Source: Euryodendron excelsum
Taxonomy: Eukaryota; Streptophyta; Magnoliopsida; Ericales; Pentaphylacaceae
Direction: 5' to 3'
Length of the DNA: 64,000 nucleotides
Assembly: GCA_033060915.1 (NCBI GenBank)
Contig: CM065378.1
Coordinates: 38,888,001 to 38,952,000, forward strand
Of the stretch, positions 11,525 to 23,030 are shown one piece after another. Under the pieces are notes generated by a model. It worked only from the letters and a program-made list of their open reading frames with translations. It searched no databases and had not been told where the DNA came from. A program made the translations under genes and the position numbers. Every line of letters starts with the position of its first letter. Position 1 is the stretch's first letter.

Positions 11525-12429
11525 CTCATTCTCCTCCTCTCTCTCTTTCCCCTGTTTTTTCGTCCTTTTCTTTGTTGTCTTTTCCTTTTCTATTCACTGT
11601 TTTTCTAATTTTTTTACTCTTCTTCCAGCTCTAGAAGACCCAACCCTTTCTCTCTATCTAAAGTTTCTGCTTCTCTCTATAAGCTGAAAAACCCACTTTA
11701 TCTTCTTCAGCTGTCTCTTCTTCAGTCAGTGAGAAAACCCTGGAGATTCTGTGCTGCACTAGAGCGTTGAATAATTTTCTATGTGATGAATTGGTGTTCG
11801 TTGTATGTATTTGATTTGTTGTGCACTCCCTCTCTCAACTTCTTATCTCTATCCCCTTTTCTCTCTCCAACTATTCTTCTCTCGTTCATTTTGTTCTTAT
11901 TCTTACCTTCTTAAGTCTCTGCCTTTTTTATTTCTCTTCTTTCCTTTCTTTGCCGGGTGATGTTCGATTTGTAGGCGATAACTGCAGCCTTCGGGTGTTC
12001 TTGGCGTACGCTTATGTCTGAAAGGGTATTTATAGATGCATCTAATCCTATGCAATCCTGTTTGAACACAATCTCATGACTGGATTTGTTCAAAATTCTA
12101 TTGAGGCACGGAAGCAAAATCCAGTGTCTTCTCCTTTCTTCTAATTTCGTCTTTTCGTCATTTTCTTTATTATATTTCTTCCTACTTGAGGAAGAAATGG
12201 ATTAGCCACGGTTCTTTTCTTTTCCTTTTGTTTTTTTTTTTGGGTTGGTTCCCTCACTGCCATTGGTTACAGACTTGTAGTCTATTTTCCCGAATCTTCT
12301 CTTTGCTTGTTTTTTTTGGAAATAGCCGTGTAGGACTTATGTGACATTCGATTCTTTAACAAGGACATATTTGTAATTTAGCCGGCAGAGGAAATTGGAT
12401 GAACTCTCCTTTTTATTATAGTAGATAGA
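11072..12429 (-). mobile_element. Helitron-like element 2, antisense in an intron
   Basis: On the minus strand it starts at 12429 with TCTATCTACTATAATAAAAA then GGAGAG, a very typical plant Helitron 5' end. It finishes at 11072 with CTAG. The flanking bases are A before TC and T after CTAG, the expected A/T target. The subterminal 3' hairpin is weak. The interior contains a 210-230 bp direct repeat and C/T-rich tracts, with no RepHel coding. It lies 9 bp past the end of the proposed exon at 10967-11062, inside the intron. Confidence 0.7.
11114..12107 (+). repeat. ~220 bp direct repeat pair inside Helitron-like element 2
   Basis: Copies at about 11114-11336 and 11877-12107 share TTCATTTTGTTCTTATTC, GCCGGGTGATGTTCGATTTG, TAGGCGATAACTG and ATCTAATCCTATG. 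They are separated by about 540 bp that is C/T-rich, with a (CT)n run near 11494-11522. They may be a captured gene fragment or an internal duplication; no product is recognisable. Confidence 0.75.
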
Positions 12430-12518
12430 TAAATATATATCCATCGAACCACAAGTTTGTCAGCATCCTACATCGTTGCTATTCAGCCAGTCCCCATATG
12501 CACCAAAAATGGAGTTTT

Positions 12519-12906
12519 TGTTATTAAATGTGTGTTGGTGGATGACCGAAGGATACACCTAAGTATCACATGGCTGCCTAACCTCACTCTCAGCATCTAT
12601 AAAAGGAAGCTCGAGAGAGAAAGAAATATAGAAGAAGAGAAGAGAGAAAGAAAAGGAAGAGAAAAAAGAAGAGAGAAAATAGAGAAGAAAGAAGAAAGCA
12701 AAGATTGTAGGTAAACTATTTAAGTTTTAGTTGTCTTTTATATTTTGTCCAATGAAAGAAATAAATTCTTGGGTGATCAAGAAAATCTATCCCTAATAGT
12801 TCCAGAAGAACTATTTAATGATTATTTGACAATTTCAGAAGAACTAATTTTATTATATACTGTGTTTGAATATTTTGCTTACTTAATATTCATTTAGTTT
12901 ATAACA
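12519..12906 (+). mobile_element. Copia-type solo LTR with 5-bp TSD
   Basis: A 388 bp segment starts TGTTATTAAATG and ends TTTATAACA. It is flanked on both sides by GTTTT (12514-12518 and 12907-12911). It contains CTATAAAAGGAAG (TATA region), a purine-rich stretch, a TAGTTCCAGAAGAACTA motif and the same 3' end style as the copia 5' LTR at 35249-35681. No internal region follows, so this is a solo LTR in the intron between exons 10967-11062 and 13328-13496. Confidence 0.75.
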
Positions 12907-13046
12907 GTTTTTTCCTTTTTGCTTTCTTTCATTCTCCTATATGTTGTGATGTTGGAAAAGGACTGCTTAGAAGTTATAACATATTAGTCATGCAATCAAA
13001 GTTTTTCACTGGGTGTATAGTTCTTTCTTCTTTTATTGAACACTTT

Positions 13047-13049
<3 letters not shown>

Positions 13050-13094
<45 letters not shown>
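13050..13094 (+). repeat. (GA)n microsatellite
   Basis: About 22 uninterrupted GA units, intronic, 230 bp upstream of the exon starting at 13328. Confidence 0.95.
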
Positions 13095-13097
<3 letters not shown>

Positions 13098-14289
13098 CTT
13101 ATTGATTTTTTTTCCTCTGTAAATAGGACAGATAAGAATGAATCCTATTTTAGTTAAGAATATGCATATTGCTAGTTCTACTTGTCACGTAGTATCTTGT
13201 GTGATATGCTCAGTATTAATCATGAATTACTACAAAGGGGCTGAGTCTGATTAGAAAATGTTTAGCTATCCTGTAGACCCTTCTACGATTATTGACATGG
13301 AAAATTAACCATTATGATTTTTATCAGGAGGGTTTCCCAGATCCAAAATCTTTGGTGGAGGATCTTCATCTCACTGGTTTCAAAGCAATCTGGATGCTTG
13401 ACCCAGGGATCAAATGCGAAGAAGGATATTTTGTTTATGATAGTGGTTCTGAAAGAGACATCTGGATTCAAACGGCTGATGGAAGGCCTTTTGTTGGTAT
13501 ATCACTTCATGCCTTCACAGTTATACTTAAACCTCAACTCTCTTATCCTTCTTTTCTTTCAAAATTTTTACATTTTAACTCTGCTTTTTAGGGGATGTAT
13601 GGCCTGGGCCCTGTGTCTTCCCTGACTACACGCAATCTAAAGCTCGTTTATGGTGGGCTAGTCTAGTTAAAGATTTCACTTCTAATGGTGTTGATGGTAT
13701 ATGGAATGATATGAATGAACCTGCTGTTTTCAAGGTGATGCTCAGAATTCTTTCTCCGTTGCTTGCATATTTTCTGGTTGGTTCGTGGTCTTATTTATGT
13801 CTCTTCACAAACTGTAACAAAGACAATGCCTGAGGGCAATGTTCATTGCGGAGATATTGAACTTGTAGGTTGTCAAAATCATTCGCACTATCACAATGTA
13901 CTATCCATAGCTCTATTCTTATGCTTTGCATTTTGCATTTTTATTAAGATCATGTACTATCGTAGATATTTCTTCTATTTGCTGTATTTCTGATCAACAG
14001 CTGGAGTGATGCACTGGTTACTGAAAATTTACTCTCTTCTTATGGTTGACATTACAATAAGCTTCAGAACTTATATTTATTTCTATGGGAGGTCCTTTTG
14101 TAGGTTTATGGCATGCTGATGGCAAGATCAACATATGAAGGCATGAAAATGGCTAATGAAAATAAGCGTCCTTTTGTTCTAACCAGAGCTGGGTTTATAG
14201 GTAGCCAGAGATATGCTGCAACATGGACAGGAGACAACCTTTCTACTTGGGAGCACCTTCATATGAGTATCTCAATGGTTCTTCAACTG

Positions 14290-15693
14290 GTAAGTGGATA
14301 GGATTTTGTGAAGCTTGACCAGAAATGTTGTTTTGTAATTTTCAGGTAGTTTTTAATAAAGTGGTGTCAATAGTTGCTTTCTTCCTGGCCCTTCCTTTAG
14401 CCTTTTCTTCTGAAAACATGGACTCCAAAATAGTTTTCTTGTATTAGCTCAAAAATAAACTCAGTAGACCAGCTGATGCATTTTGTAGAACAGTTAGTGA
14501 CAAAAAAAAGCATGGTAGACAGAAGGATGTAGCGTTTGTAGGTAAATAAGAACGAAAATAAGCCTAATTTTCAGATTTTCAGGTTGCTGAATCTTGTGAA
14601 AGTTGGTAGTTTGAGGGGCTGGGCAGCAGCCAATTTATAGTTTTACTGTCAAATCAAAGGCCTAAGGGTAGGGCAAGAGGTTGGGTCTTATTAGGTCTCA
14701 ATATGGGTCAGGTTTGGGGCTAAATTTTGGGATGTTCTGGCGCTGTGAACAGTACCCCGAGAACAATACTTTACTTTCTTGTGGAGAGAAGAAGAAGAAG
14801 AAAAGGTGGAGAGAGAAAGATCTCATTCACAAGGGCTAAGCAAAACACACAGTGCCCAATCAAATCTCCAAAGCTCAGCTCTATTTGCGTAGAAAGATTT
14901 CAGAGGATTATATAGGCTTGTGTCTAATCCTACTCCAGCTATAACTATGACTTCAAATAGGAAACTTTGACCCTTTTGACAAAGAAGACTAGTCTGGACC
15001 TAATAAAACCATATATAATGACCCACTTAATAACTTGACACAAAACAAGATCCATGGATGCATATTAGAGCCCAAGTCTAGCAAATTGAGAGATTACCAA
15101 AACAATGTCAACTCCTAAAAACAAAAAAAAAAAAAAAAACACTACTATGGCACTTCCCTTTGTAGTTTGGACCATAAAGGCTCCTTGATGATCACGGGAC
15201 ACATAGTGTCCGCTTTAGGCTTCCAACACCTATTATACTTGTTTAGCCATGCAATAGATATGGCATCACTAGGAGTAGTAGTAGTGAGGAATTTAACTCT
15301 GTCCAAGGCTGTTTCGTCCTATCAAGCACTTAACTGTCTCTTGTACTTGTGTTATGAAGGTTAATAACATCCCTTTTGTTAGTCTTCCTTTGTTTATCTC
15401 TTGATTTTTTTGGTCTTCCGTTAGTGTATGCCATATTCTTACATCCAAGGAAGTCCTAAAACAAGGCATTGCACCACAAGCAGTCGACTGGTCTTGTGAT
15501 TGTTCCGTCGAGAGATTTCTCTGTTGACAAAGATGATTTTTTTCACTAACTTGAGTAATTTTAATGTCTTTTTCTTTGAGATTGGATCAAATAAATGGGT
15601 GAGAATATGGTTTCTATTTTTTGTTAAACTTGCTATCATGTTGAGCATTTTGAATATGAGACATTGCTCTAATGAAAATTGATTTGCATTCAG
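14290..15693. other. Intron of the GH31 pseudogene, no element resolved
   Basis: 1.4 kb between in-phase splice sites. Short reading frames occur but carry no motif. The GAAGAAGAAGAAG stretch near 14790 and an A-run near 15130 suggest old insertions that I cannot classify. Confidence 0.4.
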
Positions 15694-15861
15694 GGGCTCA
15701 GTTGTCAGCCGCTTTCAGGACCAGATATTGGTGGGTTTGTTGGGAATGCAACACCCAAGCTGTTTGGAAGGTGGATGGCTTTGGGTGCGATGTTTCCTTT
15801 TTGTCGTGGGCATTCAGAAGCTGGCACCATTGACCATGAGCCTTGGTCTTTTGGGGAAGAG

Positions 15862-17310
15862 GTTTGTCCTTACTTCTTAGCGTTTAATCAACTGATTTTT
15901 GTCACTAAAAGTGATTGCGGGTAAATAAGCTTTGGTAGGAGGCTAGGAGCTTTACTTGAAACTATTAAAATGCTAAAATATGCATGTTTATGTTTAAAGG
16001 GTTCATGTTGTTAAATCTTCTATGGAGGAGTTCTTAAAGACAGTCACATCATATTTGCATACAAGGAGTGTGTCTCATCTTTAGACTATGTTCTCTGTTC
16101 TGTTTCTCCATTCTCCTAAGTTAATATGTGATTAAAAGCATTCTTTGACATCATAATTGTAAACTGTACTCTGAGTTGGAGTCAAAGTTTTGAAGAGATG
16201 AAAAAATTGTGGAGAAACGGTATCATGGATGCTTAAGTGGAGGTACCATTGTTAATGACAGAGGCAAGATGAACATCAGAGACTACACTGGTTGTTTTCC
16301 TACAAAGATATAATGTTGGAATTGTGTGGGATTTTCTTTCAACTCCTGTTTCCTCATTAGAAGTGTGCTTGGGTGAAGTTATATGGATTGTGTTCCTTAT
16401 TTTTGGTACAATCACATTTTCAGTACAATCATCTTATTTATTTGATTGCACAGATGCTTTGTACTTTCAAGGGGTGGGGTATGATACTGGGGTGTAATGT
16501 GTGTCTCTCTGAGATTTCTCCTTTTTTACTTGGGTTTTCTCTTCTTGCATTGCTAATTGGAGAAGGAACTAATACTAGAGTTGAATTTCTCTTCAATTTG
16601 GAGGTCTTAAAAACATTGTCTTAGGAGGCTTGGGCTGGAAACTGATTTTGGATTAAACTTTAAATGGATAACTAACATGACCCTCACCAGGTTCACTCCC
16701 TGGAAAATTTTCCATTTTCCTAGAAGGTTCTCCTAGGTTAATTTGGTTTTCTGTTATGTTACTTGAGAAGGGAATCAAGCTGCAGAATTTTGGCACGAGG
16801 GTAAGAGCAGTGACTAAAGAGGTTTTTTTATTTTTTTTTTCCTTTCAAGGAAGGAGTTTATTTCAAGCTGGTATGCTTGCTAAATCAACCATTGGTATTT
16901 CAACATATTACCTCTCCTTATTTATGACTGGTATCTACAATACTAACCTTGACAGAAACCAAAAAGTAAAAGAATTGTGTTCCAGAGGGAATTTGTGATA
17001 TGGAAAATTACAATGTTTATTCACCAGTGGTCGGACAGGAATAAGTCAACTGCTGAAGACATTATGTTCTCAGTAATCTCTACACAAACACATGTATGCA
17101 GACACCCACAAGAGAGAGAGAGAGATCATCTTGTATTCAACTGGAAGTAATGTTCATATCTGAACGAAATAATCAGTCCATTGAAGAGAAATTTAGCTGT
17201 TACTCAATTGTTTTTTTGTTGAAATTGCCACAATGCTTTTTGTGTTTGAGTTTCAACTTACAATTTTTCACTACACATTTCACTGAGTTTGAGCTCCAAA
17301 TCTGTTACAG
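15862..17310. other. Intron of the GH31 pseudogene, no element resolved
   Basis: 1.45 kb of AT-rich sequence with a (GA)n run near 17111. Several short frames have no family signature. Confidence 0.4.
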
Positions 17311-17596
17311 TGTGAGGAAGTTTGCCGCCTGGCATTAAAGAGACGCTACCATCTCTTACCACATATATACTCTTTTTTATATGGCACATAAAAGGGGAAC
17401 TCCGGTTGCAACTCCCACTTTCTTTGCTGGTGGGATGCTATTGAATTACTTTATTTCAATGTTTTGAATTTTAAAGTATTTTTCTTTTTATTCTGGGGGC
17501 TGTAAGTGTTCATGAATTGTTTGCAAATCCAAAAGATCCCGGGTTAAGAAAGCATGAAATTTTGTTTATGTTGGGACCACTTCTAATATATACGAG

Positions 17597-19241
17597 GTTG
17601 TCATTCTCTTCCTTCGTAGTTGAAGCATTAGATGACTGTAGAACTTCATATGTATTTGTATTCGTTGATGTCTTTGTTTTCGTTCCTGCTTGGTATTACT
17701 AAGTTTTCCTATGAATAATTCCCCCTTATGTGTGCATTCCTTATTTAAGTCTAGAGACAAAAATTAGAAAAGCTCTCTATTGTTGTTGTAGAGCAGTAGG
17801 GTTCAAGTGGCCTGATTCATTAGTGAGCTGCTTGGCTTGGATTATTTTGAGCTTGATTAGGTTGCTAATCTTCAGTTTAAGTCGAGGACCTTTTTGTTAA
17901 ACAACCTGAGTCCCGCCAAAAGCATACTTGACTTTAATAGGCTTGTCACTGCCTAACATGTCCATAATATGAATTTTCCCTTATTCAAATGATTGTGTTG
18001 TATATTTATTATCGTTTGATTTTGCTGCATGATATATTTTATCAAATAACTTTAAAGGATACTAATAAAGGAGTAATCTATCCCTAGGTGGGTGGCTAAC
18101 CTTAGAACCAAATTTAATGTACTGAATTGTGTACACTTTCTGAGTTTGCTCTGACTTGCTGTTGTCTTCATCTGCATTTTCTCTTTTTCTAACTTTTCTG
18201 TTTGCCTTTTAGATTAGAAGTAAAAGCACTCAAAGCTTGAGAATTGCATACTTATTATTTGGTGAATTTGGACTTTTTACAAACATTTAGCATGTGTTTC
18301 ACGCCAACCCTGTACAGATTGCAGGACTGCTAACCGGGCTATGTTGAAGTGGCTGTGTTTCATTTGAGCTGTAACTAAATTTCCAACTCATTCAAACTAA
18401 TGTAAACAATACCTAATTTTTGTATCATGGGATAATAAGTCACAAGGTTCCTACTTTTGATAATTTAATAGCCAAAGTTTTATTCTTGCCTTATCATTCT
18501 AATCCGCAGGCCAGAATATTATGCTATCAGTGCTTTCTTAACTTGCATGCATTCTGTTTCTTTTTTAGTGAATTTTTCTATATATGGGTGTTTTAAGTAC
18601 TTCTCCCACTAAATTGGGGAATAGTTCTTGAGAACTCGCTACAATATTGCAGCACAAGAAGATTGATATCTTATTCAGTACAGTTTCTGTAGTCTTTGTA
18701 GTTTCTTCTGAAAAGCTTCTTTTTGGGAAATAGGCTGCCTGTCCTTGTCTTTGTGGTGACATCACAATTGTTGTAGTTAATGAATCATTTTTTTTTTTTA
18801 CTTTCTATGCTGATAAGTCATATAGTAGATGCCCCATACAACTCATTTTCCAAAATTTCATTTTCAATTGAGAAAGACGGTTCCATGTTGTTTTTACTAT
18901 TTTAATTACATTATATAACTCATGATTCTCTTACCGTTTCATTGGATATGAATTAGGATATGTTTTGTTTGCATTGTCGGGGTGAATGTGTTTGAAATTG
19001 TGAAAGTATTCTGGACCTGTCGACTTTATATGTGGACATCAAGAGCTTTAAAAATATAAATAATTACTGTACTTTTTGGTCATATCTTCTCCTTTCACTT
19101 CCGCATGTTTTTATGGTGGGCGGGGGTGGGTTTTTATTTTTTATTTTTTCTGGGGATTTTTTTTTTTTGGGTAGGGGGTCGGGATGTTTATCCATCTTGA
19201 TTCATGAAACTGCAACTAACTTCCTGTTTCATATTTATCAG
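17597..19241. other. Intron of the GH31 pseudogene, no element resolved
   Basis: 1.6 kb. The donor at 17597 and acceptor CAG at 19239-19241 join in phase (AG plus C). The interior is AT-rich and I see no gene. Confidence 0.45.
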
Positions 19242-20039
19242 CACAATGAGTGGTCAGGGGATGGATCAACTGCAGCAAATGTTGCCTAAAGGCATTTGGT
19301 TGAGTTTTGATTTTGATGATTCACATCCGGTATTTATTTGAGTATATCTGGATCTGCTACTTCGTCTTTCTTGTATTTGCGAGTATTTAAGTTCTTGAAC
19401 TCAATTGTATTCTTTTTGTACAATCTTCTGAATATATATACATATCAGGATTTACCTGCACTGTATTTGCAAGTTGGATCAATTATTCCTTTGGGTGCTG
19501 CTATTCAACATGTTGGCGATGCTAATCCAACAGACGATTTATCACTACTTGTAGCGTTAGATGAGCGTGGTAATTTTTTTGCAGTTCAATATCGTCGTAG
19601 AAGTCTTGAAATGCTACTGTAGGTTCAATTTATCCCGTTATTTGTAGTTTTACATGGGGAATGCCAGGAGACAAGGAAGTGAATGATCAATATCACTACA
19701 CTGGTGGGAATTCCTGTAGACTGAAGGCCCAAAATTGCTATGGAACTTGAATAGTATCTGATGTTAGAACAAAATTATAATATCTGGAGGTATCGTAGAG
19801 TTTCATAGCTTACGCTTAGGTTGTTTTTTGTTTTTATGTGTGTTCATTTGCAGAGCTTGGGTCTCAAAATTATTCTGAAACCTCAGAAGTATTTTATAGT
19901 AAAACAAAATTATAACATCTGGAAACATTCTGGAGGACTAGCATTCAAGTCTGGGGGTTTCATCAGTGTTATTAGTACCAAATTGAGGCCAATGTTAGGA
20001 AACAAGGAAGACCAATAAGTGCACCACTTAGTAAGAGTG

Positions 20040-20235
20040 ACATTATCCACATTGAGGCCCCTGTTAGGAGACAAGGGAAACTGAAATTAACATGCATTGG
20101 GATAATAAATAAAGACATGTTAACTCCTGGTTCAATTGAAATTATGGCCTTTCATTGAGCGCAGTGGCAGAACAGGATTCATTTGGTCCACACCAAGTAG
20201 TTGGGACAAGGCTTAGTTGGGTTGAGTTGAGTGGA
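20040..20235 (+). mobile_element. Possible SINE 3' end
   Basis: CACCAAGTAGTTGGGACAAG followed by GCTTAGTTGGGTTGAG at about 20192-20227 resembles the 3' tail of plant Au-type SINEs, which end in GGGACAAGGCTT plus a TTG repeat. I could not identify tRNA-like A and B boxes upstream, so the 5' limit is a guess based on usual SINE length. Confidence 0.35.
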
Positions 20236-22837
20236 GAAAACCAAAACCTAGATCATCCTCAGCAATAGAATTTGCTTAATAAGAAAAACACTAAGTGGGA
20301 TGGTATATTAAGAGGGAAAAAATGAAACAAAAAAAGGGGAACATGTTGCAAAACAAGTTATAAAAGTCAAGAACAGAAGCCTGTAATTGTAACAAAATGG
20401 ATTCCAAACAAATTTATAGGATTCGGAAAACGAACTTCTCACAAAATTAGATACAGCTATTGAAAAGAATAAAAACTTTAAAATCCAACATCAAACTGGA
20501 AACACTCGTGAAAAGCTTTGTTGTACTTGTTGTCTATTATGAACTGGTAGGATTATGTTGATTTTGCTCATGGTCGCTGCTCCAGTTATTGGAAGTCCAC
20601 AATGATGCTGTTGGGAACTTGATAGAAGAGCAGAAAGAACAGAAAAAAAATAGGGCTTCAGAAGAAAGAACAGAAATGACCCAAGAGCCTTGCACTAGGA
20701 ATCTTAAATAAGTCCCGTAGTGTTTGGAAATAGAAGAAACACACTAGCATCTACAGCGCTGACCAAAACAGGTCTATAGAATATGAAAAGCAGTACCTTT
20801 GGGGCTTCTTGAAGGGTTTTGTCACTTAGTTGAAACAGGCAAGATGTTTTGGTCTTAAAATTCTGTTGTTTGAATTTCAAACAGTGGTATCTTTGGTTTC
20901 TTTTTTTATGACTAGGAAATCTTGTTGAAGTGTATATGCTGTAGATTTTTTCCAGCAGTATTAACAAATTAGATTCTATTAATTGCAGGTAAAGCTAAAG
21001 GTGTTCTCTTTGAAGATGATGGTGATGGATATGAATTCACTAGAGGTGGATATCTTTTAACAAAATATGTTGCTGAACTCGAGTCTTCAGTTGTTACTGT
21101 AAGAGTCTCTGAAACTGAAGGGTCATGGAGGAGGCCAAAACGTCGTCTACATGTTAAATTATTACTTGGTGGATGTGCAATGGTATATCTTCTGTCTGCT
21201 AACTTCAAAGATTTGTTTGACAAAATTCCTTATTCTTAATAAATACTCCAGCACTGGAGGTGTATCTTTTATTTGCTATTCTAGAATTCCTTGTTTCTTG
21301 AATCAGCTTGATGTATGGGGCATTGACGGAGGGGTTATTCAAATCATGATGCCTTCAGAAGATGAGGTGTCTAATTTGGTGTCTGTGAGTGAGAAACAAC
21401 AGAAGACTCAAATGGGTAAATATTGCTTATTCAAACTATCCCGAGTTTTTTACTTTTTTTTTTCTTCCTTTTATTTGCTTTCTTTCTGTTCACCTCCAAC
21501 CTTCCCCTTGTATCTTAGCGGGAATTCCCGTGCTACAAGAAATATGCTTTTTTTCCCCCTGTTTTTATCAAGTGGAATTGACTGTAATGAAAATTTTTTA
21601 GATGTTATTAAATGTACTTTAAATTTATTGGTATAATTTTGTCCTGCTAATTAACACCTTCATGATGTTCACTAAAGGAGCAGGCACCTTAGTATCTTTT
21701 AATAATTTTTCCCAAATGAATGCTTTTTCTGGAACTTGTGTTCTTCTATTCTTATTTTCTTACTATTTTTTGGAATTTTAGTTTTAGGTAGCCTTGTATC
21801 GTCTACAATTTCGTAAGTGAAACATTATGCTTTAAGACACATTCAGTGTGAGAGTTCATTCTTGATGAACAAGTAGCACTATACGTCAACCCAAGACTTT
21901 TTTTCGGGGTGTAATATGCAAAAAAATCTAATATGGACATCATATCTAATTTTGTCATGCATTATGTTTCTGGCGAATCTAGTAACCTAATGTGCTTAAT
22001 TTATTTATATTAGGGGGCACCTACAGTCAGAATCATTACTCGTTTGAGACAGACTTCTTTCGTGACATTTGATTTGTGAATATATTACTGTCGTCATGCT
22101 GTTTTCTAATAAGCTGTTAAATGCTGAAACTGCTAAGCATATTCCAGAGGTGGAAAAGGTTTCTGGACTTAAGGGAATATAACTTTCAAGGACTCCTGTC
22201 GAACTGAAAAGTGGTGTCTGGCCTCTCAAAGTGGTTCCTTGGATTGGGGGAAGAATTATTTCAATGGAGCACCTGCCTTCAGGAATGGTTGTTTGCTTGC
22301 TCATACCTTTGTTTTATCAATTGAAGAGACTCCAGATGTTCTCTTTTATCTTGGATTTTTTTTTATTTTTCTGAAAAGTGGATGTTTAGGTCTCATGGTT
22401 GACTCTTGTTTTTAATTTTTTTTTTTTTTTTTTTTGTAGTTTTTCTCCGTTCCTATATAATACTTGTTAGAGGGTAGATTTCTGAGTTGGGAACATCCTT
22501 TACTACTTAATACTGAGATGAAATGCTCAACATCTTGACAGCCTGGTCTTCCTCATCCAAAATGTTTAAGTTCATTTTGTAACTATTAACATGGATTCAT
22601 AAATATCTGGAGGTTGCTGTGTCAAGTAAATAGGGCTCTTAAGGCCTTTTATGAGTCTCACGCAAAAGAGTAGTCTCACCATAAACTGAACAAAATTTGT
22701 AAGAGTTACAACTAATCAAAGTTAAACTATCCTTCACTTATTGGAAGCATAATAACTTTCCTAGCAGACAAAGGAGTTCCATTATTTGTGTTTTGGGTTA
22801 TGCAGTCAAAGGTGTCGGAGTTAGCTTACGCGCACTT

Positions 22838-23030
22838 CGACTAATTCACTCCATGGTTTGGTCAAAGGTTTCTTAAATTAATTAAAAGTGATTCTACATA
22901 AGTAAGGACTAGATGCAACCCATAACCTCAACTAATCCACTCTGTGGTTTGGTCAAAGCTTTCTTAAATTAGTTTATGACTAAAGTGATTCTACATAACC
23001 AAACACCAGATGAAACCCATAACCAAACAC
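22838..23030 (+). repeat. ~92 bp tandem duplication
   Basis: Two copies share GGTTTGGTCAAAG, TTTCTTAAATTA, AAAGTGATTCTACATAA and AACCCATAACC, the second with a short insertion (GTTTATGACT) and a variant CTCTGTGG. Intronic. Confidence 0.7.

Larger units (their letters stand above)
10967..15861 (+). pseudogene. GH31 pseudogene, catalytic barrel exons
   Basis: VARTFREKGIPCDVIWMDID at 10967 gives the DxDYM strand, but the usual FRCFTFD motif after it is absent: the exon continues HGMFSLDNLN at identical length. GFPDPKSL and GFKAIWMLDPGIK follow at 13328. The nucleophile motif DGIWNDMNEPAVFK ends at 13734, its D being the family's catalytic nucleophile. TMPEGNVH and NHSHYHNV are at 13811-13897, and YGMLMARSTYEGM at 14104. 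RYAATWTGDN carries the expected acid/base Asp. PLSGPDIGGF and FPFCRGHSEAGT are at 15694-15861. The catalytic residues are present. The acceptor before 13811 reads AA; an AG at 13821-13822 would restore frame with loss of four residues. Confidence 0.8.
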
